From: Bacteroides intestinalis DSM 17393
GTDB lineage: Bacteria > Bacteroidota > Bacteroidia > Bacteroidales > Bacteroidaceae
Direction of reading: 5' to 3'
NCBI RefSeq assembly: GCF_000172175.1
Contig: NZ_ABJL02000008.1
Span: 3,224,001-3,288,000, forward strand
Length of the DNA: 64,000 nucleotides
Below the pieces are notes generated by a model, which was given only the letters and a program-made list of their open reading frames with translations, was not told the DNA's origin and searched no databases. Every line of letters starts with the position of its first letter. Within the stretch, counting starts at the first letter, position 1. Below are positions 10,263 through 18,836 of the stretch, piece after piece. The translations under genes were made by a program, and so were the position numbers.

Positions 10263-10853
10263 ATGTACATAATGAGAAGCACAACTGACATACCAATGAG
10301 CAATGCTATCGTAAATTCTTTTAATGAGATATACACTTCTTACTACAAGAAGTCATTCTTCTTTGCCAAATCATATGTTCATGATGATTTGGCAGCAGAA
10401 GATATTGCTTCCGAGTCATTGATTAAATTATGGGAAAAATTAAAAACAGAGAAAATAGATTATATAGAGCCACTCCTACTTACCATATTAAAGAATAAAG
10501 CTTTAGACTATCTGAAGCACGAAGAAGTCAAACGCACGGCTTTTGAATCTATGGTCGATTGGCATCAACAGGAACTTTCTATTCGTATTTCAACTTTAGA
10601 GTCATGCGATCCCAATGAAATATTCTCGGATGAAGTGGAAAGTATCATCCGGGAAACATTGAAATTAATCCCTGAACAAACCCAACGGATATTTCTACTA
10701 AGCCGGTTCGAGAACAAGTCCAATAAGGAAATAGCCGAACTGATGGGGATTTCCGTAAAGGGAGTGGAATATCATATATCAAAAGCATTAAAGGCATTAC
10801 GGATCACCTTAAAAGACTATCTTCCCCTGTTCTATTTTTTCTTCTATTATTAG
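10263..10853 (+). CDS. ECF-type RNA polymerase sigma-70 factor of the polysaccharide locus
   Basis: 196 residues, the usual size of FecI-like ECF sigma factors in Bacteroides. Region 2 covers about residues 15-85 (A-E-D-I-A-S-E-S-L-I-K-L-W-E-K). Region 4 covers about 130-185 and has the helix-turn-helix SNKEIAELMGISVKGVEYHISKALKALR. In-frame ATGs at 10263, 10272 and 10296 are all possible; the first is given, and the last would still keep the whole sigma domain. It is paired with the FecR-type anti-sigma gene 116 nt downstream and a SusC protein with an N-terminal signalling domain. Ligand binding at the outer membrane therefore probably releases this factor to switch on the locus. Confidence 0.93.
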   Translation: MYIMRSTTDIPMSNAIVNSFNEIYTSYYKKSFFFAKSYVHDDLAAEDIASESLIKLWEKLKTEKIDYIEPLLLTILKNKALDYLKHEEVKRTAFESMVDWHQQELSIRISTLESCDPNEIFSDEVESIIRETLKLIPEQTQRIFLLSRFENKSNKEIAELMGISVKGVEYHISKALKALRITLKDYLPLFYFFFYY

Positions 10854-10969
10854 AATCCCCGTGTTTCTGCGTCATTCCAGAGTGCAAAAATGAGATTTCT
10901 TTCATTTTTTCCAATCTCCATTTAGGGTTGTCTTCTACTTAGTCGTTAATATATAAAATAGCATAAAGC

Positions 10970-11914
10970 ATGAATACTGAATTACTCCAGAAATATATAT
11001 CCGGCAATGCCACTGAAGCCGAAAAGCAGCACGTCACCAAGTGGATGCAAGAAAGCCCGGAGAATATGCGTGAATACATGGCACAACGCAAGTTGTATGA
11101 CATTGCATTATGGCGCACAGCACCGATTGCAGAAGAGAAAAGGCAACCCAAGAAGATATTCTCATTGCGCACACTATGGATAGAAGCAGCAAAAATCGCA
11201 GCAATATTTGCAGTCATTCTACTGGGTACACACTTTTGGTTCGAAAAACATTCTATAGAGCAAAGTGAATCACTTCAATCCATACACGTACCTGCCGGAC
11301 AACGAGCCGAACTTATGTTGGCAGACGGCACTAAAGTATGGCTGAACTCGCTGAGTACATTGACTTTTCCGGGAAACTTTACCGGCGATATCCGAAATGT
11401 GAAGCTGGACGGTGAAGGCTACTTTGCAGTGACTAAGAATGCAGAACAACCTTTCATTGTAGAAACAAACAAATGCAGCGTCAAGGTATTGGGTACAGAA
11501 TTCAATGTAATGGCGTATGCAACAGACAGTATCTGGGAAACAGCACTGCTGAAAGGAGCAATAGAAATCTTAAGCCCTAGTGCCACCATGAATGGGATGA
11601 AGTTGGAACCGAATACAATGGCCAGTTTGAAAGAAGACCGGCTGATTAAAGGACGGATTAAAGACCCGGACCACTTCTTGTGGCGTGAAGGCCTTATTTG
11701 CTTCAATAACGTATCCGTAAAGGATATGCTGGAAAAGCTGAAACTATATTATGGAGTTGACATCGTTGTAAACAATACCAAAATACTGAACAATCGCTAT
11801 ACCGGTAAGTTTAGAACCGGAGATGGGGTAGAACATGTATTAAAGGTATTAAAGCTGAATAATAAATTCACCTATAAGAAAGATGACGAGAAGAATGTAA
11901 TCACCATTAATTAA
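10970..11914 (+). CDS. FecR-family anti-sigma factor
   Basis: 314 residues. The cytoplasmic N-terminal part (about 1-65) would bind the sigma factor. A single membrane segment follows at about residues 68-88 (A-A-K-I-A-A-I-F-A-V-I-L-L-G-T-H-F-W-F). The periplasmic FecR domain is centred on the signature V-P-A-G-Q-R-A-E-L-M-L-A-D-G-T-K-V-W-L-N-S, and a C-terminal secretin/STN-like part (D-M-L-E-K-L-K-L-Y-Y-G-V) interacts with the SusC extension. It lies between its cognate sigma gene and susC, the standard trans-envelope signalling arrangement of Bacteroides glycan loci. Function is assigned from family and position. Confidence 0.94.
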   Translation: MNTELLQKYISGNATEAEKQHVTKWMQESPENMREYMAQRKLYDIALWRTAPIAEEKRQPKKIFSLRTLWIEAAKIAAIFAVILLGTHFWFEKHSIEQSESLQSIHVPAGQRAELMLADGTKVWLNSLSTLTFPGNFTGDIRNVKLDGEGYFAVTKNAEQPFIVETNKCSVKVLGTEFNVMAYATDSIWETALLKGAIEILSPSATMNGMKLEPNTMASLKEDRLIKGRIKDPDHFLWREGLICFNNVSVKDMLEKLKLYYGVDIVVNNTKILNNRYTGKFRTGDGVEHVLKVLKLNNKFTYKKDDEKNVITIN

Positions 11915-11996
11915 CCTTCTAACATAATTTTGCCTATGAAATAACACACCTCGAATAAAAAGAAATGGGACAGTGCGCCAACACCATCCCATGGAT

Positions 11997-12022
11997 AGTC
12001 AATTATGCATTGACTGCTTTTT
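11997..12022 (+). terminator. Probable terminator between the anti-sigma gene and susC
   Basis: A perfect 7-bp stem AGTCAAT (11997-12003) / ATTGACT (12009-12015) with loop TATGC is followed by GCTTTTT. It lies 82 nt after the anti-sigma stop and would separate constitutive sigma/anti-sigma transcription from the induced susC operon. Confidence 0.6.
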
Positions 12023-12067
12023 CCCTAATAATCTTAAGTATAAACCTAAAATTAGTAATGCAAATAT

Positions 12068-15000
12068 ATGAAAAATATATTGTATCAGGAATCTATTGTA
12101 GAAAATAAACATTTATTCCATATTATGAAAATCACAGCCTTAATCCTGTTCATATTTGTCGGAACTACCTTTGCTACAGAAACTTATTCTCAAACGATGA
12201 AAGTGACTGTTGTAGCTGATAAGATATCGACAGATAAAGTTATCCATGAAATAGAAAAGCAGACAGATTATTTGTTCGTATACAAGGTGAACGAAGTCAA
12301 TCTGAAACGCACAGTTCAGGTAAATGCAGAGAACAAATCGGTAGCCGAAGTACTAAATAAAGTGTTCGAAGGAACTGATATTTATTACGCCATGGAAGGC
12401 AAGAATATCATGCTGATGAGTAAGGCGAAGGCAGGAGTCACTGCCCAACAGACCAATAAAGTGACAGGAGTTGTGAAAGACAAAGCCGGCATTCCTATTA
12501 TTGGTGCAACAATCATAGAAAAAGGAACTGCTAACGGTACAGTCTCGGATATTGACGGAAACTTTAGTCTGCAACTGAACAGCCAAGGAACGATAATCAT
12601 TTCTTATATAGGCTATATCACACAAGAAATCAACGTGGACAAAAACCAAGAACTTGTTATAGTATTAGAAGAAGACACTGAGACGCTGGACGAGGTAGTG
12701 GTAGTAGGCTATGGTGCCATACAGAAACGTTCGGTATCCACCGCAATCTCAACTGTAAAAGGTGGAAAGATTTCTGATATGCCGACATCGAATATATCGC
12801 AAAGTCTTGTAGGTATGTCATCAGGCATCACTTTACAACAAATCAGTGGTGAACCGGGTGCCGCACCGGCTATTCGCGTTCGTGGCTCCGGCTCTATCAA
12901 TAGCGGAAACGACCCTCTATTTGTCATTGACGGATACCCGACAACAGACGCAGAACTATTCAACAATATCAACCCTGCGGATATTGCCGACATCCAAATA
13001 TTGAAAGATGCGGCTTCATCTGCAATCTATGGCTCCAAGGCAGGTAACGGCGTAATTATTGTCACTACCAAACAAGGTCAAACAGGAAAAGCCAAAGTTA
13101 GTTTCTCCACACAGGTGGGATGGAGCGAAGCTCAAAATTATGTAGATGTACTCGAAGCCAATGACTATATGGATATGATTATTGAAGCCCGTACAAACAA
13201 CGGAACCATTCAAGACTTTCCTCAACTGGTTCAGATGAGAGAGAGCGGAAACTATACGAATACGAACTGGCAGGATGCCATTTTCCGCAATGCACTGAAT
13301 TATAGAGGTAACACCACCATAACAGGAGGAACAGAAACCTTAAAATACAACTTCTCTGCAAACTACCAAAACGAAGATGGCATTTTACTGAACTCTTACT
13401 ATCGCAGAACGGGAATAAAAGGAGGGTTTGAAGCTAATCTATCCAAAAAGGTAAAACTTGGCGTAAACTTGAACACGACTTATAGCAAGAAACGCATTCA
13501 GCAACCAACAGGTGGAAATACCGAAGACGTAACGGGCGTAATCGCTCAAGCATTATCAATGCCACCCATACTTCCCGTTTATCAGCCTAATGGGGATTAT
13601 ACTCAAATAGCACAGCATTATGCCGGCTTAGGCCTCAATAACCAACTCCGAAATCCCGTTGCGAATTTGATGGAAAATCGGAATGACGCATGGTCCATCC
13701 GCACAATGTCCAATGCTTATCTTGAAGTGAAGCCTATTAAGGGATTGACATTGCGCTCATCGATAAACTTCACAACCAACTCTGCCAAGAAAGATTACTA
13801 CCAATCCGCTTATCTGCTGGGCAAGAAGTACACAGGCAACAAATCTACACCTGATTTAACCAGCATTGATGGCTATCGTATGTCCGGTTTCGGCTATAAC
13901 ACCTATTGGTCTACTACGGCAACTTACGATGTCATGTTCAACGAAAAGCATCACTTGAATGCCATGATTGGATATGACTTCGAATACAATAACGACTTTG
14001 ATGTGCAGCAGGATGATCGGACAGACTCCGATAACCCTATCGCCTATAACAATACATCCATCACCAACATAAACGGCGCGACACTGTGGACAGGGTCTTC
14101 CAATTACTCAAACTATGTGTTCGATGCCATGTTTGCACGTGTAGTTTATGACTATAACTATAAATACGTTTTTTCGGGTTCTGTCCGGCGCGACCGTTCC
14201 AGTAAGTTCGGACCGGACAAACGTGCCGGATGGTTCTACTCCGGATCGTTGGCATGGAACCTAACGGAAGAAGAGTTTATGAAAAACATAAGCTGGCTCA
14301 ACATTGCCAAACTCCGTGCCAGCTATGGGGTGACAGGCAATGATCAGATAGGCAATGACTACGCATGGATATCCAGCATTAGTTCCGACCAAAATGTGGT
14401 ATTCGGCAATACAGCCATATCTACCTACTACCCCAGCGGCTATTCAAACAGGCAGTTAGGATGGGAAAAGAATAAACAGATAGATTTAGGATTCGACATC
14501 GGCATATTTAATGCTCTTAATGTTGTTGTGGATTTCTATAAGAGAACCAGTGACATCGTGATGCCGGCTAATATCCCCAACTTCAACGGTATATCAGGCA
14601 GCGTCTACATGAATGCCGGACAAATAGAGAATAAAGGTATAGAAATTCAAGTCTCCGCTACCCCATTCAAAGGAGAATTTTCTTGGGAAACAACACTCAG
14701 TTGGTCAAAGAACAACAATAAGATTCTGTCGCTTGCCAATAACCAAAACCAACTTGCCAACGCAAAAGCAGGTACCAAATGGAGCAATGTGATAAGGAAC
14801 TACGTAGGACGACCAATGGGTGACATGTATATGCTCAAAGTAATAGGAACATTTAACACAGAGGAAGACTTGGCCAAATATGCCACAAACGGTACACAAG
14901 GCATTGGCGACTTAATTTTTGAAGACTACAAGAAAGATGGTACTATTGACGTCAATGACTATCAGTTGGTAGGAAACTATCAACCGGACTTCACCTTTGG

Positions 15001-15493
15001 CTGGAATAATACTTTTAAGTATAAAGACCTTGACTTGGCTATTACTATCGACGGGCAATGTGGCGGTAATGTAATTTATGCGGCAGCACGCGCCTTCTCA
15101 CTGAACCGCTACGATGACAATGTACTGGCAGAGTCCGGGCTGGGGCGTTGGATATCACCAACTAATACCGGAAACGGTACATCCCACAAGGCCGGTACTA
15201 ACAACTTGGGCAGCAACATCGGACCTTCCACAAGATACCTTTATGACGCGGACTTCCTGCGTATCCGCAATATATCCCTCGGATATACATTGCCAAAGAA
15301 ATTCTGCAAAACAATAGGTATAGAGGGGTTGCGCATCAGTGCCAATGTACAGAATCTGTGGACTTTTGATAAATATCCGGGGTATTCCGTGGAAGCAAAC
15401 TATGAGGGAAACTCCGCCACAAACAATGGTGTGGACTTCGGTGGGTATCCCATCTCACGTACCTTTACTTTCGGCCTTAATTTTAACTTTTAA
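12068..15493 (+). CDS. SusC/RagA-family TonB-dependent outer-membrane transporter with signalling extension
   Basis: 1141 residues. A long N-terminal signal sequence (the hydrophobic core starts after the second Met, residue 20) is followed by an STN/secretin-like domain at about 45-115 (V-T-V-V-A-D-K-I-S-T-D-K-V-I-H-E-I), which contacts the FecR anti-sigma protein. The carboxypeptidase-regulatory-like domain covers about 133-215 (G-V-V-K-D-K-A-G-I-P-I-I-G-A-T-I). The TonB box region is L-D-E-V-V-V-V-G-Y-G. The plug has the SusC signature D-P-L-F-V-I-D-G-Y-P, and a 22-strand barrel ends in F-T-F-G-L-N-F-N-F. It imports oligosaccharides captured by the SusD partner 15 nt downstream. Confidence 0.97.
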   Translation: MKNILYQESIVENKHLFHIMKITALILFIFVGTTFATETYSQTMKVTVVADKISTDKVIHEIEKQTDYLFVYKVNEVNLKRTVQVNAENKSVAEVLNKVFEGTDIYYAMEGKNIMLMSKAKAGVTAQQTNKVTGVVKDKAGIPIIGATIIEKGTANGTVSDIDGNFSLQLNSQGTIIISYIGYITQEINVDKNQELVIVLEEDTETLDEVVVVGYGAIQKRSVSTAISTVKGGKISDMPTSNISQSLVGMSSGITLQQISGEPGAAPAIRVRGSGSINSGNDPLFVIDGYPTTDAELFNNINPADIADIQILKDAASSAIYGSKAGNGVIIVTTKQGQTGKAKVSFSTQVGWSEAQNYVDVLEANDYMDMIIEARTNNGTIQDFPQLVQMRESGNYTNTNWQDAIFRNALNYRGNTTITGGTETLKYNFSANYQNEDGILLNSYYRRTGIKGGFEANLSKKVKLGVNLNTTYSKKRIQQPTGGNTEDVTGVIAQALSMPPILPVYQPNGDYTQIAQHYAGLGLNNQLRNPVANLMENRNDAWSIRTMSNAYLEVKPIKGLTLRSSINFTTNSAKKDYYQSAYLLGKKYTGNKSTPDLTSIDGYRMSGFGYNTYWSTTATYDVMFNEKHHLNAMIGYDFEYNNDFDVQQDDRTDSDNPIAYNNTSITNINGATLWTGSSNYSNYVFDAMFARVVYDYNYKYVFSGSVRRDRSSKFGPDKRAGWFYSGSLAWNLTEEEFMKNISWLNIAKLRASYGVTGNDQIGNDYAWISSISSDQNVVFGNTAISTYYPSGYSNRQLGWEKNKQIDLGFDIGIFNALNVVVDFYKRTSDIVMPANIPNFNGISGSVYMNAGQIENKGIEIQVSATPFKGEFSWETTLSWSKNNNKILSLANNQNQLANAKAGTKWSNVIRNYVGRPMGDMYMLKVIGTFNTEEDLAKYATNGTQGIGDLIFEDYKKDGTIDVNDYQLVGNYQPDFTFGWNNTFKYKDLDLAITIDGQCGGNVIYAAARAFSLNRYDDNVLAESGLGRWISPTNTGNGTSHKAGTNNLGSNIGPSTRYLYDADFLRIRNISLGYTLPKKFCKTIGIEGLRISANVQNLWTFDKYPGYSVEANYEGNSATNNGVDFGGYPISRTFTFGLNFNF

Positions 15494-15508
15494 AAATAAC
15501 GTAGTAGT

Positions 15509-17137
15509 ATGAAAACTTTCAATAAACTAATATCACTTGCAATCATTTCCATGACAAGCCTTGTCTATACTGCTTGTAGTGACAGTTTTTTCAATCGCTA
15601 TCCTACCGATTCCATGCAGATGGAAACTTATCTGAAAAACGATACCGAATTGCAAAATATACTCTTCAATGGCTATTATCATTTGCAGGACATTACCTTA
15701 AATGTTAACTACGTCAATAGCCTGGCTACGGACGAAGGATACGACTACAAGAAAAACAATTCTGTGGATCATATCAACCTGAACGAAAGTACATGGGACG
15801 CAACATTAGGAATCACCAGTGAGATATGGGAACATTGTTTCAATATGATAAACCGCTGCAACAACGTACTCCTGAAACTGGACAATGCTACTGCAGCAAA
15901 CAGGACGCAATACGAAGGTGAGGCCAGCTTCCTCAGGGCCTATGCTTATTTTACGCTCGTAAGACTTTTTGGGCCGGTACCTATTACTAAAATGCCAATT
16001 GAGGACTACTCCACACTCTACAGTTATGGACGCAGTAGCATGGACGAAGTCTACAATCTGATAAAAGAAGATTTGGAAACGGCCATAAGCAGCCTTCCCG
16101 ATAACTATTCCGCCGACAATATGAAGGGACGGGCAACAAGGATAGCAGCCTATACCATGCAGGCGGATGTCTACATGACATTGCAAGATTTCACTTCCGC
16201 ACAGAAGTCTATAGAAAACATACTAACCTATGCCAATCAAAATAGTGAACGACTTGGTTTGGAAAGTGATGTCCTACGAATCTATTCTTCGAATAATCCC
16301 ATGGGAAAAGAGATCATTTTTGCGGCGCAATACAACAATGGTGCAACAATGGTGGCCAATCCGCTGATGGGACGCTCCATTCCGGCTGCTACGCCATCTA
16401 CCCAGCCCGCCTATATTTATCCGGACGGGACGAAATCGACCATTACCACTTCACAGGGCACCAGTTGTATGCTGATGACATGGGAGCTTTACAATGAATT
16501 TAAAGCTAACAACAATGACCAACGTTTCCAAAAGTTAGTCTATAACGGAATTTACACAAATGAATATGTATCGGTAGCCAGCGAAGAAGTGGATGTAACT
16601 CAAGAAGGATACACTTATCTCCCTGTCACATTGAAATACTTCGATTTCGGGAATGAAGGTATGACAACCTGCGCATGCGGCAACGACAACATTATATACC
16701 GCTTTGCAGATGTATTGTTGATGTACGCTGAGTGCCTGAATGAAACAGGAACTCCCGAATCTGCCTCCAACTACCTGAATCAAGTGAGGACGCGTGCCGG
16801 ACTGGCCAATACAACAGCCACTACACGGGAAGAGATGGATATAGCCATCGAAAATGAAAGAATGTTAGAGTTATGTTTCGAGGGGCACAGGTGGTATGAC
16901 TTGGTTCGGAAAGGAAGAATTACGGAAGTGATGGAAAAACACTTTGCCCACCGTACACAAGGACTCAATCCCACTCTTCAGTCCGGTAATAATGGCATGA
17001 CCGTAAGCAATGCATCCGATGTCACCGGCACTCCCGGCACATGGAAGTGGACGGGTTCATCTGCCGCTATCCTGTTTGGGATTCCTTATGACCAAATTCA
17101 ACTATCGGGAGACTGGAAACAGAACGAATTATATTAA
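15509..17137 (+). CDS. SusD/RagB-family glycan-binding lipoprotein
   Basis: 542 residues. The lipobox VYTAC puts the lipidated Cys at residue 23. The protein opens with the SusD-like S-F-F-N-R-Y-P-T-D-S and has the tetratricopeptide-rich architecture of the family, including the C-terminal motif E-N-E-R-M-L-E-L-C-F-E-G-H-R-W-Y-D-L-V-R. It sits on the SusC barrel as a lid and binds the glycan ligand. It lies 15 nt after susC and 13 nt before the sulfatase gene, so the three are one operon. The ligand cannot be read from the sequence. Confidence 0.97.
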   Translation: MKTFNKLISLAIISMTSLVYTACSDSFFNRYPTDSMQMETYLKNDTELQNILFNGYYHLQDITLNVNYVNSLATDEGYDYKKNNSVDHINLNESTWDATLGITSEIWEHCFNMINRCNNVLLKLDNATAANRTQYEGEASFLRAYAYFTLVRLFGPVPITKMPIEDYSTLYSYGRSSMDEVYNLIKEDLETAISSLPDNYSADNMKGRATRIAAYTMQADVYMTLQDFTSAQKSIENILTYANQNSERLGLESDVLRIYSSNNPMGKEIIFAAQYNNGATMVANPLMGRSIPAATPSTQPAYIYPDGTKSTITTSQGTSCMLMTWELYNEFKANNNDQRFQKLVYNGIYTNEYVSVASEEVDVTQEGYTYLPVTLKYFDFGNEGMTTCACGNDNIIYRFADVLLMYAECLNETGTPESASNYLNQVRTRAGLANTTATTREEMDIAIENERMLELCFEGHRWYDLVRKGRITEVMEKHFAHRTQGLNPTLQSGNNGMTVSNASDVTGTPGTWKWTGSSAAILFGIPYDQIQLSGDWKQNELY

Positions 17138-17150
17138 CAACCTATAAAAC

Positions 17151-18566
17151 ATGAAAAAGAGTCTTCTTGCCAGCAGCCTATGTGCTACTGGCATAATATT
17201 ACCGCAAATAATCTTTGCCAGTGACAAGAATGGAGAAGTAAGCCCTGATAAACCGAACATCATTTTCATCTTAGCTGATGATATGGGATATGGCGACTTG
17301 TCCTGTTATGGAAATCAATATGTGAAAACTCCGAATATTGATCGATTAGCCGAAACAGGAACACGGTTTAACCAATGCTATGCAGGAAGCGGCATCAGTT
17401 CGCCATCAAGATGCGCATTGATGACAGGCAAAAACACAGGAAATACCCGTATAAGGGATAATATGTGTACAGCCGGGGGAATTGCCGGAGTCAAGATAAA
17501 TCCGAATGGTGATTCTACCATCGTCCGAAGAGCCAATCTGTTGCAACAAGACACGACCATCGCCACCGTACTGAGTGCGGCAGGCTACCGTACTTGCCTG
17601 GTTAACAAATGGCATTTGGACGGCTATGACAAAAAGGCCTCACCCAATCATCGCGGATTCGACGAGTTTTATGGGTGGACTATCTCTACCGTGCACAGCA
17701 ATTCTCCTTATTATTATCCCTATTACCGCTTTCACGGCGACTCGCTCATCAATATCCCTGAAAATGCAAACGGGAAACATGGCATCCACAACAATGACTT
17801 GAGCACCAATGATGCCATTGCCTTCATTCAAAGAAACAAAGACCACCCATTCTTCCTATACTTAGCATTCGATGCCCCCCATGAACCTTATAACATTGAT
17901 CAAACAGGTTGGTACGAAGGACAGGAAACATGGGAACCGGACACCAAACGTTACGCCTCGCTAATCACCCACATGGACGCTGCCATCGGACGATTACTGG
18001 ACAAGCTGGAGCAGCTCAACCTGCGGAAGAACACTCTGATTATTTTTGCCTCGGACAATGGAGCTGCCATTCAAGCCCCCATTAAAGTTTTGAATTGCAA
18101 CGCAGGTTTCAAAGGCCGGAAAGGAATGCTCTACGAAGGAGGAATCAGAGTGCCTTTCATCGTGAACCAACCCGGGAAAGTACCTGTACAGACACTTGAC
18201 AACATCATCTATTTTCCTGATGTAATGCCTACATTAGCTGCATTGGCTGAGGGTACGGAATTTTTGCCGGAGTATATCAACGGCATAAACATCTTACCTC
18301 TCTTTCATGGGAAACAGATTGATACGGATAACCGTTTACTATATTGGGAATTCCCGGGCAAACAACGTGCCGCCAGAAAAGGAGATTGGAAATGTGTAAC
18401 CATCAAACCTAACCAACCTTTAGAATTGTATAACTTGAAAGAGGATCCGGAAGAAACCACCAACCTTGCAGACAAGTACCCTGAAATGGTAAGAGAGTTC
18501 GATCAAGAAATGCAAAAAATGCACATACCTACACCAAACTGGCCTCAGCCGGGAGAAGTATTCTGA
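17151..18566 (+). CDS. Sulfatase of the S1 family, serine-type
   Basis: 471 residues with a signal peptide ending near F-A-S24. The metal-binding start is N-I-I-F-I-L-A-D-D-M-G-Y-G-D-L. The catalytic motif is S83-S-P-S-R87-C-A-L-M-T-G. The residue converted to formylglycine is therefore a serine, which requires the anaerobic maturase (anSME) encoded elsewhere. The length is normal. It removes sulfate esters from sugars, and its place directly after SusD means the imported glycan probably carries sulfate. The subfamily and sugar position cannot be told by eye. A strong terminator follows. Confidence 0.94.
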   Translation: MKKSLLASSLCATGIILPQIIFASDKNGEVSPDKPNIIFILADDMGYGDLSCYGNQYVKTPNIDRLAETGTRFNQCYAGSGISSPSRCALMTGKNTGNTRIRDNMCTAGGIAGVKINPNGDSTIVRRANLLQQDTTIATVLSAAGYRTCLVNKWHLDGYDKKASPNHRGFDEFYGWTISTVHSNSPYYYPYYRFHGDSLINIPENANGKHGIHNNDLSTNDAIAFIQRNKDHPFFLYLAFDAPHEPYNIDQTGWYEGQETWEPDTKRYASLITHMDAAIGRLLDKLEQLNLRKNTLIIFASDNGAAIQAPIKVLNCNAGFKGRKGMLYEGGIRVPFIVNQPGKVPVQTLDNIIYFPDVMPTLAALAEGTEFLPEYINGINILPLFHGKQIDTDNRLLYWEFPGKQRAARKGDWKCVTIKPNQPLELYNLKEDPEETTNLADKYPEMVREFDQEMQKMHIPTPNWPQPGEVF

Positions 18567-18590
18567 CATTTATTGAAATATCACAAAAAG

Positions 18591-18618
18591 ATGAGGGCTT
18601 AGAATGCCCTCATTTTTT
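18591..18618 (+). terminator. Rho-independent terminator after the sulfatase gene
   Basis: A perfect 8-bp stem ATGAGGGC (18591-18598) / GCCCTCAT (18606-18613), loop TTAGAAT, is followed by TTTTT. It ends the susC-susD-sulfatase transcript and splits the locus from the enzyme operon that starts at 18837. Confidence 0.92.
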
Positions 18619-18836
18619 GTTTAAGGTGTACACATTACCATTATGAGCTAAAATTATACAGATATATGCTAATTTATAGTCTGCTAATACTTTTCGCACA
18701 AAAATACAGTTTTTTGAACTGGAATACATTCCCTAACCTTCTTGAAGTTCCGACATTTGTATAACGATAAATATCAATCAAAACAATAAAATAACAACCA
18801 GTTGAATTTATTCGACTTGAATCTTTTTATATAATA